From Plecoglossus altivelis (taxonomy: Eukaryota; Chordata; Actinopteri; Osmeriformes; Plecoglossidae), in contig BROE01000012.1 in NCBI GenBank assembly GCA_036571765.1, positions 13,234,758 to 13,298,757 of the forward strand: a stretch of 64,000 nt of DNA, read 5' to 3'. The position numbers and the translations under genes are program-made. Positions 25,080 through 35,831 of the stretch are shown here, piece by piece. Each line of letters begins with the position of its first letter. Within the stretch, counting starts at the first letter, position 1. The notes beneath the pieces are model-generated. The model did not search any database. It was not told the origin of the DNA and worked only from the letters and a program-made list of their open reading frames with translations.

Positions 25080-25310
25080 GACCTTTAGTTAGTCACCGGT
25101 TCTTTGTTTCTCTAACACTTAGCTAGTGTTAGAGACAAAGCTAGACAACAAAGCTAAATATTCAATAAAGCTGACTGTTAAACACCATTAATAGGAATTA
25201 AAGACTTACTCTGTCATTATTTTGGCACTTTCATAGACACCAACAGTAAGGCGATCCTCACTCCGAGCACAGTTCAAAGCCTCCTTTAAGGATTTTCCAG
25301 CAGTCTGCAT
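24632..25310 (-). CDS. gadd45g: Gadd45 gamma-type protein, left copy
   Basis: Growth-arrest and DNA-damage-inducible family: small acidic nuclear proteins that bind the stress kinase MEKK4, PCNA, p21 and CDK1 (family knowledge). Coding exons (minus): 25,210-25,310, 24,859-25,066 and 24,632-24,745; all junctions are GT-AG and the phases fit, giving 140 residues. Exon 1 encodes a short N-terminus (MQTAGKSLKEAL...), followed by the family signature LTVGVYESAK. Exons 2-3 hold the acidic patch DEEFECD, the helix IALQIHFTLIQSF and the C-terminal WVPEITLPGR. It lacks the usual MTLEE start; no in-frame ATG lies just upstream. Exons 2-3 encode the same protein as the right copy, whereas exon 1 and intron 1 are clearly different. 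It lies head to head with that copy. Confidence 0.9.
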
Positions 25311-25404
25311 GTTGAAGTCAGTTCAGAAGCTATGAGCTGAGTCAAGGATGTTGATAGAGATTGAACAGAGGAGTGTTTGTGCTGATTCTGAGAAACTTCC
25401 ACTA

Positions 25405-25451
25405 TTTATACAGAGGACCCCGGCGCTGGCACACGCGCGTTCTGTGATTGG
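25405..25451 (-). promoter_or_regulatory. Core promoter of left gadd45g: TATA and CCAAT boxes
   Basis: On the minus strand a TATAAA lies at 25,410-25,405, about 95 bp upstream of the start codon. A CCAAT box (ATTGG on plus) lies at 25,447-25,451. Spacing is normal for a TATA promoter with transcription starting near 25,375. Confidence 0.6.
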
Positions 25452-25459
25452 TTGCTTCT

Positions 25460-28400
25460 AGACAATGCAGGAGCGACCCCCCTTAGAAGGCGCGTGCCTA
25501 TAGAGAAAACTTCTGCTGAAAAGATAGGGGCAGTTTCGACTGAATTGATTAAATGCAAAACTCTTTGACCTTCATCTGATCCTCTGAACTTACAGAAATG
25601 AGTGAATCGTCAAACACAATGCCCACACTAGTTTCGGAAAAGTTAATTTGGGGTGGCATTGATGATCTCTACCACGCAGCTAGCCGTCGCGTATTAGTTA
25701 CTGTGCCTATAGCCCGCTGTGATCTAATCATTTACCACACAGGACAAAAACTAAGATAGCTCACTACACGTTAAAAAGTTTGCTTGGATTTTGAGGCACA
25801 AACCATTGTCTACAGTTTTTGGGACAGACTAATTTATCACACAGACTACATGTTTTTAGATGAAATGGCTACATCAATCATAATTTGACTCCCAACATTT
25901 GCAGTGTAAATCTATAAGCACTACTTATAACTTTTACTGAAATAACGGGCAACTGATGATTCCGATTATTCTTTTTGATCTAGCCTGTGTAGCATGAGGC
26001 ACGCGTCGCAGTTTTTTTTCATACAGAACGAATCTGACTTCAGGCGGGTGGCATCTGGACTTGCCTTGCTTTACTCTCCATAGCAACGAGATCCCATCTG
26101 TCCACTGGGGAAGGTGAAGGGTCACCAAGAAACTTCTGCTGCGTGATAACGCTGGCACCTGCAGCGACCTATGCCCGCGGGCGCTGCACTGCAACTTTAC
26201 TACCGGAAGATTTACTATGTGGATTCATATGTTTTTTTCCGTGCATTTGTAGAGAAATGTGCATGGTTTGTTGATGCGATGATAATTATCATCAAGTTGT
26301 TGATTATGATAGGCCAGTATCTTCGGTTGGTTAAAGGCAAGACCAGATAGTTATTTTCGCTACATTCAACGATCATCAAAATAGCAGACTGAAGTTAATT
26401 AAGAGGTCCTCACATTTGTCTTATTTTAACATGTTTGATGATCAGTCACACGTTTAAGAGGTTATATACAGAATCGTCCTAGAATAAAAGCTATCCACGA
26501 TAAGGAAAATAAATGTAAATGTGCAGCTCTCAGTGATTAAGAGGGTCTAAGTTGTGCTAAGCTTAGAGCTACTTTGCATCAACACAAAGAACAGCAGGCT
26601 CTGGGTTAATGTGCCGCTTGTCATCCGAGCAGCCCGAGTTTAGCAACACCTGTCACGCGCTGGGTTGGGGCCCCAGTCCGGCAGATGTGTCGCCAGAACA
26701 ATGCACTGATATCGACTTGCACGCGCCTGCCCTGCTGCATCCATCTAAAAATATCCTCGCCTTTGAGTCGCTATCAGCTGAATGAATCAATCTTAGTTTC
26801 AAGAACTTTGGACTTAAAGTTTATCTGGCAGTACCATTTGCTGCGGGAGAAACGATATGCAGATTGTTGTTTGAGATGAGCTACGCTTCTAATCCAAACA
26901 CAGCTAATCATGATGATCTAATCAAAAAGTGAGTGACGAAAGAGCCAGAAATAGTTCCCTTACTATCGTAAATCCATCTAGCATTTCCATTTTGTTTGTT
27001 TTGTAGCCGAAAAACCCTGTTTAACCAAAACAACAACTTTCTACACATCCTTTGTTTCAAACCCAAACACATCTAAACTAACAAGCTTGTGCGGCAGCTA
27101 ATCACTTGTTCTTGTCCTGAGATAAGACTATTTGTATTGGAGACTCTTAGTCATGAGTTTCGACCATCCGCTTGCTCTATTCGCATTTAAATGAGATAAA
27201 AACTCAGACAACAGACTTTTTCGTCCAGCAAATGTAAAGACTTGCGGACAATAGTGCGTCGCGCCTCGGGGTCGGGGTCGGACGGGGCTATACAGGGGAG
27301 GGAAGGAGGGTTCCTCATAGCGACAGTTCTCCATCTGCCGCTCTGCTCTTCTCAGAACAATGGCGTTGCATCAATCAGTCTGCTATCCCCCCCCCCCCTT
27401 CTGACATTACAAAACAGCGGCAGGCTAAACTGCCTCTTAAGTGCATCTAAACACCATCACATGTGAAAGGCGAAACTGCACCAATATCTTTATAGGCTAC
27501 ATTCCAACATGTATGCAAAGTGAGAGAAGTAACTTTGCAACAAAAAAAATGATTACGTTGTTTTTGTTTGATAAGTTGTAATATCTATTGTTGATATGCA
27601 TTATGGACACGGCAATAGCTGTCCAGCGTCTACACTAGAATACAACTTCATCCATTGCAGTTGCTATGATTTTTATCTGCGTGCATGCATTGTCATACAA
27701 TACGTAATAAAGTGAACTTTAGAAACATCAGTGTGAGCAAACCGTATACCATGTGGGCCCGGTGAGGTAAATAAATAAAACCACGCTCTGGATCTCCGAC
27801 AGCTGACGGTGATCACGTGCTCGGCGGAGGCCAGCAGTGCAGCTTGCGCAGCGTCCTGGCACGCGCTGACATTTGCATTTGTATGGAGACCGTGAAAATA
27901 GGGGTTTCTGCTCACACAATAGGGGCCGTTTTTTGCCAGGCTCCACAGATGGTCATCCTTCACCTGCCTTTTACTAACGGGGGGAGGGGGCACCTTCTGC
28001 ACACTTTACTTTCGCTAACTTATTGTTAGGCCTCTTCACTTTCAACTCCCCAAATATAACATAGAAGCATTAGGCTATGTCTATTTCTACATGCGATTCA
28101 TCCTACAAGATTACTGGTTTAAAATGGTATCGCTTAAAATCAAATGCATTGAATCTGAAATGCGTCCACTGGAAGCAACTTTTAAAATGTTTTAACGACA
28201 TCCTACGAGGCTTTCAAACCATTTAATTAGATGGGTTTACAAATGTATAAAACAAAGTAAAACAGACGCAATAACCCAATTTGGAAAAATTTGAATATAT
28301 TTTCAAAAGAAAATTGAGACCAATAGAAACTTGAACCGAAACACATTTGATACGAAACCGAAATTCAGTATTTTGATTTGGGGAGCAAGCCTGACTCAGA

Positions 28401-28490
28401 AAAAAAGACGTGCCATGATGACCCCTATCAATCTGCCACGAGCCGAGAGTGTCTACTACAATAGTATTAGCATACCAATGCTCTACTCAG
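25460..28490. other. Spacer between the head-to-head gadd45g genes
   Basis: About 3 kb of mostly AT-rich unique DNA with no coding exon recognised and no visible inverted similarity between the two halves. A poly-C run lies near 27,388-27,398. It presumably contains regulatory sequence for one or both divergent genes. Confidence 0.5.
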
Positions 28491-28494
28491 CTCA

Positions 28495-28547
28495 ACCAAT
28501 GAGAGCGCTCTCTATTCATAGGGGCCACGAGCTAGAGAGTATAAATA
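28495..28547 (+). promoter_or_regulatory. Core promoter of right gadd45g: CCAAT and TATA boxes
   Basis: CCAAT at about 28,495-28,499 and TATAAATA at 28,540-28,547, about 105 bp before the start codon. The expected start of transcription is near 28,571. Confidence 0.65.
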
Positions 28548-28652
28548 CCCAGCACAGTCACTTCACTGACACTGCATTTCGGACTTACTTTCCGACAACA
28601 CAACCTTCTCGTCTTCTCCTATCTCCCTTGTGGATTATCCTGCATCATCATC

Positions 28653-29341
28653 ATGACTCTTGAGGAAGTTCTGACCCAGAAGCCCACCGAACGTGCCCAG
28701 TGCACCGGTAAAGCCCTGGAAGAAGCATTGCTTTCCGCTAAAGACAGTGAATGCCTGACCGTTGGTGTCTACGAATCAGCTAAAGTTATGAATGTGTAAG
28801 TACGATATTTCTGAAGTGTTGATATTTTGAACTTTGCCTAAAGATAAATTATTGTTTTAATGTAGTTGGATTTGTACTAATAATGCTTTATTTTGTTTTC
28901 CTGCAGTGACCCAGACAGTGTGTCTTTTTGCGTCCTGGCCACCGATGAGGAGTTTGAATGTGACATCGCTCTCCAGATTCACTTCACCCTCATCCAGTCG
29001 TTCTGCTTCGACAACGACATCAGCATCGTCAGAGTGAGCGACATGGAGCGTCTGGCTGAGATTGTCGGTGACAAGGCCGGTCAACTGGAAGATGCTCACT
29101 GCGTCCTGATCACGGTATGTACCCCCAGCCCAGACAAGCCTATCCAGCCTCTACCGTCCGCAGCCCAGTCTAACAGTAAAGCCTGTGGTTCCATGTGACT
29201 CATGTTCTTTTCCCTGTTGTTGAACAGAACCCAGCTGATGGTGCGTGGGAGGACCCGGCTCTAGAGAAGCTGCACCGGTTCTGCGAGGAGAGCCGCAGCC
29301 TGAACGATTGGGTTCCTGAGATCACCCTGCCGGGCCGTTGA
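28653..29341 (+). CDS. gadd45g: Gadd45 gamma-type protein, right copy
   Basis: Stress-inducible Gadd45 family protein (nuclear; MEKK4/p38 activation and cell-cycle arrest by family knowledge). Exons 28,653-28,795, 28,907-29,114 and 29,228-29,341, all GT-AG, give 154 residues, the normal family length. It begins with the canonical MTLEEV, followed by the helix GKALEEALLSA and LTVGVYESAKVMNVDPDSV (about 35-53). Then come the acidic patch DEEFECD (61-67), the dimer-type helix 68-81 and the C-terminal FCEESRSLNDWVPEITLPGR. The wording of the acidic patch and the C-terminus is closest to fish gadd45gb proteins as I remember them. The exact paralogue (gadd45gb.1 or other) is not settled. Confidence 0.95.
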
Positions 29342-29490
29342 ACTGGAACGTTCCTCTTGTCTTCTGAGATGCTGAAAAGCCGTTCTACAAGGAAATACTC
29401 ATCCTACTCTGCAGGATGACCCTGTTCCTCATCCCTGGATCCTCCTGAGGAGAATTCCCATCCAGGCAGCGCGTGGCCGGCCCGAGAGGC

Positions 29491-29549
29491 NNNNNNNNNN
29501 NNNNNNNNNNNNNNNNNNNNNNNNNNNNNNNNNNNNNNNNNNNNNNNNN
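29491..29549. other. Assembly gap (59 N)
   Basis: A run of 59 N inside the 3'UTR of the right gadd45g copy, where the inverted repeat would make assembly difficult. Confidence 1.
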
Positions 29550-29905
29550 TCCCTCCCTCCTACCTCCTTCCCAGAAGACTGTAAGGTCTCGAGTTCTACC
29601 TGGCACTACGGTATATACTAGGACACTATCTCCCCACTGCACGATGACCCTGTCTAACCGCCGCCCCTGGATCCCGCCGCAGGGAGACAGATCCACCTCA
29701 GGAAGTCCGCTGCCCTGTTGCCGAGAGCCAGGGACCCCATCGCAACGATCCGGTCGATGTCTCATCTTGTATCTAAGTTACGAATACCAAGCAAGCCATC
29801 CATCACGAGATATAGATAGCGAAAAAGGACACGCGTATCAGCCCATCACACGGAAAAGAGACATGAAGAGAACGAGCAACTCGAGTTGACTTATGCAGAC
29901 GTATT
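29550..29905. other. Probable corrupted assembly sequence next to the gap
   Basis: The bases after the gap share scattered words in the same order with 29,360-29,470 (for example GTTCTAC, GATGACCCTGT, CCCTGGATCC), with dense substitutions and insertions between them. The left arm has nothing like it. It looks like an error-rich second copy of the flanking 3'UTR. Inference; it should not be annotated as biology. Confidence 0.55.
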
Positions 29906-30126
29906 CTTTGTGCGGATGAGGTTTGGAGAGAAAGGAGAAGCGAGTTCTGCGTTCTGTGGTCCACAGAGCGAGAGTCGCACGTTGAAGCACGCGCAGTAGG
30001 AGATGAAGCGGTGCTGAGAAAGAAGCGTTCTTAAAAAGGGACTTTTTAAAATGTCTTCTTGCTGAGCAACACTACCACCGTTGCTGCCAGCGAAATATTT
30101 CCCACTTTCCAGAATTGTCTTAATTC

Positions 30127-30217
30127 TCTAAAGGTTTCACTTTAGAAATTCAATAATGACAACACTAATATTTAAAAAGAAAAACTATTATCGATGCTCT
30201 GAAGGTTTCACTTCAGA
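30127..30217 (+). promoter_or_regulatory. Tandem hairpin pair in gadd45g 3'UTR (right)
   Basis: Hairpin 1 at 30,127-30,146 (TCTAAAG-GTTTCA-CTTTAGA) and hairpin 2 at 30,198-30,217 (TCTGAAG-GTTTCA-CTTCAGA). The loop is identical. The stem of hairpin 2 differs by A to G on one side and T to C on the opposite side, which keeps pairing. A weaker third resemblance lies near 30,322-30,343. Confidence 0.55.
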
Positions 30218-30219
30218 AC

Positions 30220-31040
30220 ATTTGAATAGGTCTATGTCAAAGTTAAATATGACGTTATTATGAGCCTAACATTAATGATGTCCTATGTAAATGAGAAAAA
30301 AAACTTCAAAATATGAAAAATTCTCTCAATGTTTCACTGGAAATGTTAATTGAGAAGAAAACTAACAACTTAATAAAACGAATTAAATCTATTGTATTGT
30401 GTCATGTGGTTTTTGCACACGCTTATGGAAAGTATTGGCTAGTTGATAGGGATTGTTTGTACCGAACAGGTGGTGGGATGGGGTGTTATGAAAGTATGAC
30501 TAAAGTTGTACTCAAGGAAATTTGGATAGCAGGCACAAAAGTCTGTCATCTGCTCGCTGTTGCCCCTCTAGTAAACAGTCTGCCGTCCCTCCCTCCTCTC
30601 CGTGCTAATCTACATATGTATACCGCGGACACAATAGCAGCGCGCTCGGGCTGTCACACAGAAGCTTCATTGTCCGAACGGCAGATGTCTCCCTAGCCAC
30701 GCTGCACCATCTGCCGCTTTCTGCAGGCGGGGGTCGGACGGGGGCGGAGCTGAGTGGAGTGGCCTGTAATTTGGGCCTAGGGGAGGGTTGGGGAGGGTTC
30801 TGGCATTCATCTGGTACTGCGCCAGCTGCTGTGGTCTATTGTTCGAGTCCGGCAGAGATTGCATGGCGGAGCAAGTAGGCTTACACTTTCCATATAGGAT
30901 ACAGGCTGTGTCCGAGGACAGGATAGAATATAGGCTATAGTGTCCAACCAACTTTGCACGAACTGTTCACTTGCAAACGTGATTCAGTGTTTAAAAAAAA
31001 TATCAAACATCACGTCAAATCATTCGCGAGAGTTTTAGTT
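30220..31040. other. Gene-free sequence between gadd45g and nim1k
   Basis: AT-rich to 30,540, then a more GC-rich patch (30,560-30,870). No coding exon recognised. Confidence 0.5.
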
Positions 31041-31042
31041 CA

Positions 31043-31570
31043 CTTTATTTGTAATATTGTGTATTTTGCAAGTCCACTTGTATAAAACTAATTATGGTGA
31101 ACAAATTACACTGTGCAAAACGGGTGCAAAACTTTTTTCTTAAAAGAAAAAGTAGGAATGTAAAGGTGAAAGGTTTTGATGTAAAGAAACAGATTGCTAG
31201 TGTTGCACTCAAAGGGCCAAAACAATGACTATGTCTTCAGATGTTTACTTTCAGTTTTGATTAGGGAATAAAACAAACGCTCACATTCAAATGTCTGGTC
31301 TTAAGTCTCACAGGCACTTTTCACACCGTTACATTCTATACACATTCCATATCCAAAAGATATGGAATGATACAAAAGAAAAAACTGTTACCTATATTCA
31401 AGATAAATACAGTAATAACATTATCCAAAGACCCTGTGGAGTATTTTTGGAGAACTACACATCGCGAAGCTATAAAGTGCAATCAAGAAAAGATTTCGAA
31501 ATTTTTGAAAACAGAACGTTCTCAAGGAAAGTCAGGACAATGAAAGCACACAGGTTGGTAAACAACAGTC
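31043..31570 (-). other. Likely 3'UTR of nim1k
   Basis: AT-rich sequence downstream of the stop codon. An AATAAA (minus strand; TTTATT at 31,043-31,048) is a plausible poly(A) signal. Confidence 0.45.
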
Positions 31571-33459
31571 TCAGGAGAGCACACAGAACTTGGAGGTGTG
31601 TCTGAGGCCCCGGTAGGCCCTTAGCCCCTCCCTCCGAGGGTCCCTGACCACGCCCCTTACCACAGGCAATGTCTCAGAGCCCCGCCTCTTCTGGGCGTTA
31701 TGGAGAAGGATCCGGTAGATCCCGGTGATGGGGTTTCGACAGCCCCGCGTCTGATTGTTACGTATGTGCTCCAAGGTAACCCCCAGTTCCTCCATGATGA
31801 CCTTCACCTCCTCCTCCTCCTCCTCCAGCTCCTCCTCCTCCTCCAGGAGACGCAGGGGGCTGGGCGGTACCGGGGGAACCACCGACCATGGGAACTCCAC
31901 CGGCAGCAGCCAATCGCAGCCCAGCATCTGGTCCACCGCGTAGCGTTCCTGGGGCGCAAGTTTCATAATCCCCTTGATGAGGCGCTGGCATGGGCCGGGC
32001 ACCCAGGGAGGGATGATGAAGGCTCCTGCCAGGACACTAAGACGTAGCTTGCCAATGGTCTCAGCCTTGAAGGGCATGGTGCCAGTCACCATGAAGAACA
32101 GCAGCACACCCATGGCCCAGATGTCCACCAGAGTGCCTTTGTAGTTCTCGTCCTTGAAGAGCTCCGGGGCGGCGTAGGGGGGGGAGCCGCAGAAGGTATC
32201 CAGGGAGACGCTGTGGTTGGGGACCCGCGTGCTGAACCCGAAGTCGGCCACCTTGATGCAGGAGCTACAGGTGAACAGGACGTTCTCCGCCTTTAGGTCT
32301 CGGTGGATGATGTTGTTCTCGTGCTGCAAATGTAGTAAGATGGGGAAACTTTCTGAAAACTTTGAAACTTTGTGCCACATGAAAATGTTATTTACACCAT
32401 CTGATTGTGCTTTATTTTGTATTGCTGAAGGCTATTTATTCAGGTTTATAATCATAAGGAAATTATAAACCTGCAGAAACTAGTTCAGTGTATAAATTCA
32501 AGACAATGGACGTAGTATTACCATATAGAATCACATAGGTTGAGAGGTCTTAGATGATAATGTTTTGTCCAAAAATCGGACCCTAATCAAATTCACTCCC
32601 TGACTCAACCCTCACCATGTGTTTGATAGCAGACAGAATCTGTCCAAAAGCGATCTTGCTCTGGTTGTCGGACATCTTGCCCTCGTTGCTGATGCGCGTG
32701 TGCAGATCTCCCCCTCCGGCGTACTCCAGGACCAGGTAGAGGCGGCTAGGGGTCTCCACCACCTCGTACAGTCTCAACACATTAGGATGCTGCAGGCTCT
32801 CCATGCTGGTGATCTCCCTGCCCATCAGTCTGTTGGCCTGGACGTCCAGACGGGTCTTCTCCAGAATCTTGATGGCCACCTTGTCTAGAATGGAGGAGGT
32901 AGAGGACAGGGAGAAGAAAGGCACAAAGGGTTTCATTGTTTTGTGTTTTGCTGGAACTCCCTCCATCCTCCCTGACCTTTCCTCCCTCTTCTCACCTTAA
33001 CCCTAACTTCTAGTTTAAGCATAACCCTATCACCTCCTCCTTCCACCGTTCCTCCTTCCTTCCCCCCACCTTTGGTGAGCGCGTGGTCTCCTCCCTCCCT
33101 TTCTACTTCCCCCTCACCTTTGGTGAGTGTGTGGCCTCCTCCCTCCCTTCCACTCTCCCTCCTTCCCCCTCACCTTTGGTGAGCGCGTGGCAGGCCAGTT
33201 TGACGCGGGAGAATGATCCGCAGCCGATCTCCCCATGCAGCTTGTAGAACCCCACCCTGCGGCCCGCCACCATCTCCCTCGTCGTCTTCTCATCGCTGCA
33301 CATCCTCTGGGTGAGACGCTCCAGTGGAGTGAGCCTTGGGCTGCCATCAGCCCCCTGCTCAGCCTCCTCCTCTGGCCCGTCTACGGAGCTGTCTTCTAGG
33401 CTGTAGATGCTGGGACGTGGGGCCTTGGCCACCGTCACCTGGTAATCCCCCTGTGGCAT
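31571..33459 (-). CDS. nim1k: NIM1 serine/threonine kinase (AMPK-related)
   Basis: Serine/threonine kinase of the AMPK-related family, activated in its T-loop by LKB1 (family knowledge). Exons (minus): 33,174-33,459, 32,616-32,884 and 31,571-32,323. Phases fit and give 435 residues against about 436 for human NIM1K. Visible: glycine loop GEIGCGSFSRV (about 76-86), VAIK lysine (about 101), catalytic HRDLKAEN (about 192-199), DFG (about 212-214), T-loop threonine in LDTFCGSPPYAAPE (about 228), and IRNNQ plus the C-terminal RGLRHTSKFCVLS characteristic of NIM1. An acidic Glu run sits between the kinase domain and the tail. The donor of coding exon 1 is followed by two copies of itself (see the repeat entry). 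The protein looks intact. Confidence 0.97.
33067..33185. repeat. Triplicated exon-end/splice-donor unit of nim1k
   Basis: The word CACCTTTGGTGAG (minus: CTCACCAAAG|GTG) occurs at 33,171, 33,115 and 33,067 with surrounding CTCCTCCCTCCC sequence, a unit of 48-56 bp. The copy at 33,171 is the true exon 1 end and donor. The other two lie in the intron and are decoy donors: the nearer keeps GTGAG, the farther has GTGGG. Confidence 0.88.
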
Positions 33460-35831
33460 CGTCTACCACCTGCCGAAGACTGACGTCGTCGGGAACGGGC
33501 TGCGAACTGTAATACACATTGTGAGCGTATGCGGCCGTTAAGTCAACAGAACAACACGAGATCTTGCAAAAACGACATAACCTCGTCACAAGATCTTAAT
33601 GGAACAATCCAGAAAACAATTATAGATGTATGGACACAGGGTCAATAGTTTAAAGCTGAACAACTGAAGTATTTATGGTTCTTTTGACTATTATTTATGA
33701 GGTCAGGAGAATCATAAGCTGAATACATGTTGCAGTACTTACCCATTAAGTTTCCAAGCAGCTGGTCAGTACTTCCCTCATGACTATTTGTTTCTGAATC
33801 TCTCTACCTGTGATGATCCCAATACGATTGTCATGGCAACGATCTGTTCGGCGACGAACAAAGTGGACAAATCACCAAAATCCCCACCAGAAGCTGTCCC
33901 ACCCGCACCTAATTCCATCTGATTGACATGCTCTGGTTGTCCTGGATGGTGGCGTTGGTGCGTCTGTGCCGTGAGCCTGCCTGCTCAGACTCCGAGAGAT
34001 ATGTTGGACTGTGAGTTCTCTGGTAAAGTCTGCTTGGCATGTGGTGGAGGTGGTGTGGACACCTGAGTGCAGGTAAGACACACTGGGACGTTCCTCCCTC
34101 CTCAGCCTTTCTCTCTCTCTCTGTCGTCATCCTCCCCACCATCCACCTCCCACCTTTTTTCTGAACTACGAACACACTGGTGTCATGTCCTCTAATCCTT
34201 TTATTTTGGTCTGTCCTAATCCCTGTAAGTTTCTAGTCGGATGTCTCGGAAGCAGATGGGATGATACCTCGTTAAAACCAACGTTTGGTCTAGATGATAG
34301 ACATTTGTGCTCTTTGTGTTTGGCTCTGTAGTGATAGACCAGTCACTTTGAATTCTATGTGTCTGAACAAGCGGTTCTTTAGTGTCAGAGATGGATGATT
34401 CTTTGACTGACTCAAAGCTGGAGATTGTGTTACGCAACTGGTTCAGGTGGATGAGATTAACCGCAGCTCTTCGTAAGTACGGCACACCACAGATGAAGAG
34501 ATTATAGTTAACTATGGAAATCCCTGGAAGGGCGTTTCCAGACTGTAACCGTTAGCTTGCAGGTCTAAGTCCCTTGTGAGATGAAAAAGGTGGGGTTGGA
34601 AGGTTGAAGGTCGCTGTCTGCAGGAACGTGATGTCACACATTCCGTGCATGCAAAGTCACACAATGTTACTTACACGTGTGTGCTGGGTCACACAATGCA
34701 ATTCACACACTGCATTTCACGCACATGCAAAGTCGCGCAATGCGATTCAAAGACATGCGCAAACTCAACACTCACATTCAAAGTCACAATGAAATCCACA
34801 CGCATTCACAGACAGGCGATGTAACGCAATCAAGCACAGTCTCGCAAAGCAATTCACACACACTTGTACTTCACACACAGGCAAAGTCACTTTATCACAG
34901 GACCCCTTTTACAATGGCCTGTGATGAGCAGCTGTCAAGGTAACAGACGACTCAAACCTTCTTAATAGGGTTCTTAAGAGCAACCATTAATAGACATTGC
35001 CATTGAATCGCAGATTTAATTCCATGAAAAGGGCAGTCTACCAAGGACATGACGCAGTGTTCCCTCCCTCCTTCTCCTCACCCCATGTGGGCTTCCTCCA
35101 GCATGCACGGACCAAGTGTCCATGCTGATTGGATTAAAGGCTTGGTGCGGTCCCAGCGCCTGTGTTTACATGTGTGTGAGGATCATGCATGCTTGTTCAT
35201 GTATCCAATCTCTCCGGACACATGCATGAATCTATCTGCTCTGACATCTATCCATTTCTTTATCAATCAAATCTAATGTCTGTGATCCTGTTGGACCACT
35301 GTCTGGTTAGACTGCACCTACAACATAAGCAATTTTGCTGCATTGTACTAATAAATATATATGCACAGTTGTAATTTGAGACGATTGATTAGAATTATGC
35401 ACTTCTGATCGTGTCTGTGTGTGTGTCTGTGTGTGTCTGTCTGTAGCACATAGTTCCTCTGTCACCTGTATAAACTAGTCTGTCTGTGTGTGTGTCTGTG
35501 TGTCTGTCTGTAGACAGTCCTCTGTCACCTGTATAAACTACACCTTGGCCATGACCATGCTCTTTTTCCCAGCACAGCCCCATCTGTGATTCCTGTTCCT
35601 TTCGGCAGACGATTCTGCTGAAATCTATTTAGGTAGGAATTAAATCAAGACACAATCAAAAAATCAACATCTACAACATGCTCTAATAAATTCAGGCAAA
35701 CAGAACTGCTGTGATGGTGCCTGTGTGCAATGGGAACACTTTCAGAATCAAAAGGCCGAATTCAGCTAAATACTTTGCAGATATTTGGCTGGTGATAAGA
35801 TAGACTAGACTGTCTAGACTGTGAAGAACAA
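33460..35831. other. Sequence between nim1k and ccdc152
   Basis: 5'UTR or promoter of nim1k near 33,460-33,900, then unique DNA. 34,640-34,890 is a degenerate field of TCACACA and CATGCAAAGTCAC words. 35,405-35,545 holds two copies of a GTCTGTGTGTG/CCTCTGTCACCTG unit. No gene recognised. In mammals SELENOP neighbours CCDC152; I do not see it here. Confidence 0.5.

Larger units (their letters stand above)
28893..30146. repeat. Right arm of large inverted repeat (interrupted)
   Basis: Reverse complement of 24,139-25,079, but about 90 bp of the left arm is replaced by 59 N plus about 350 unrelated or distorted bases (29,491-29,905). Identity resumes at about 29,906 (CTTTGTGCGGATGAGG) and ends at the first 3'UTR hairpin. 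Confidence 0.93.

Noticed and set aside
29473..29889. Open frames running through the N block
   Set aside because: They cross an assembly gap and suspected corrupted sequence.
33067..33170. An extra coding segment of nim1k downstream of exon 1
   Set aside because: The open frame past the donor comes from copies of the donor unit. Exon 2 joins perfectly at 33,174 to restore the kinase VAIK motif.
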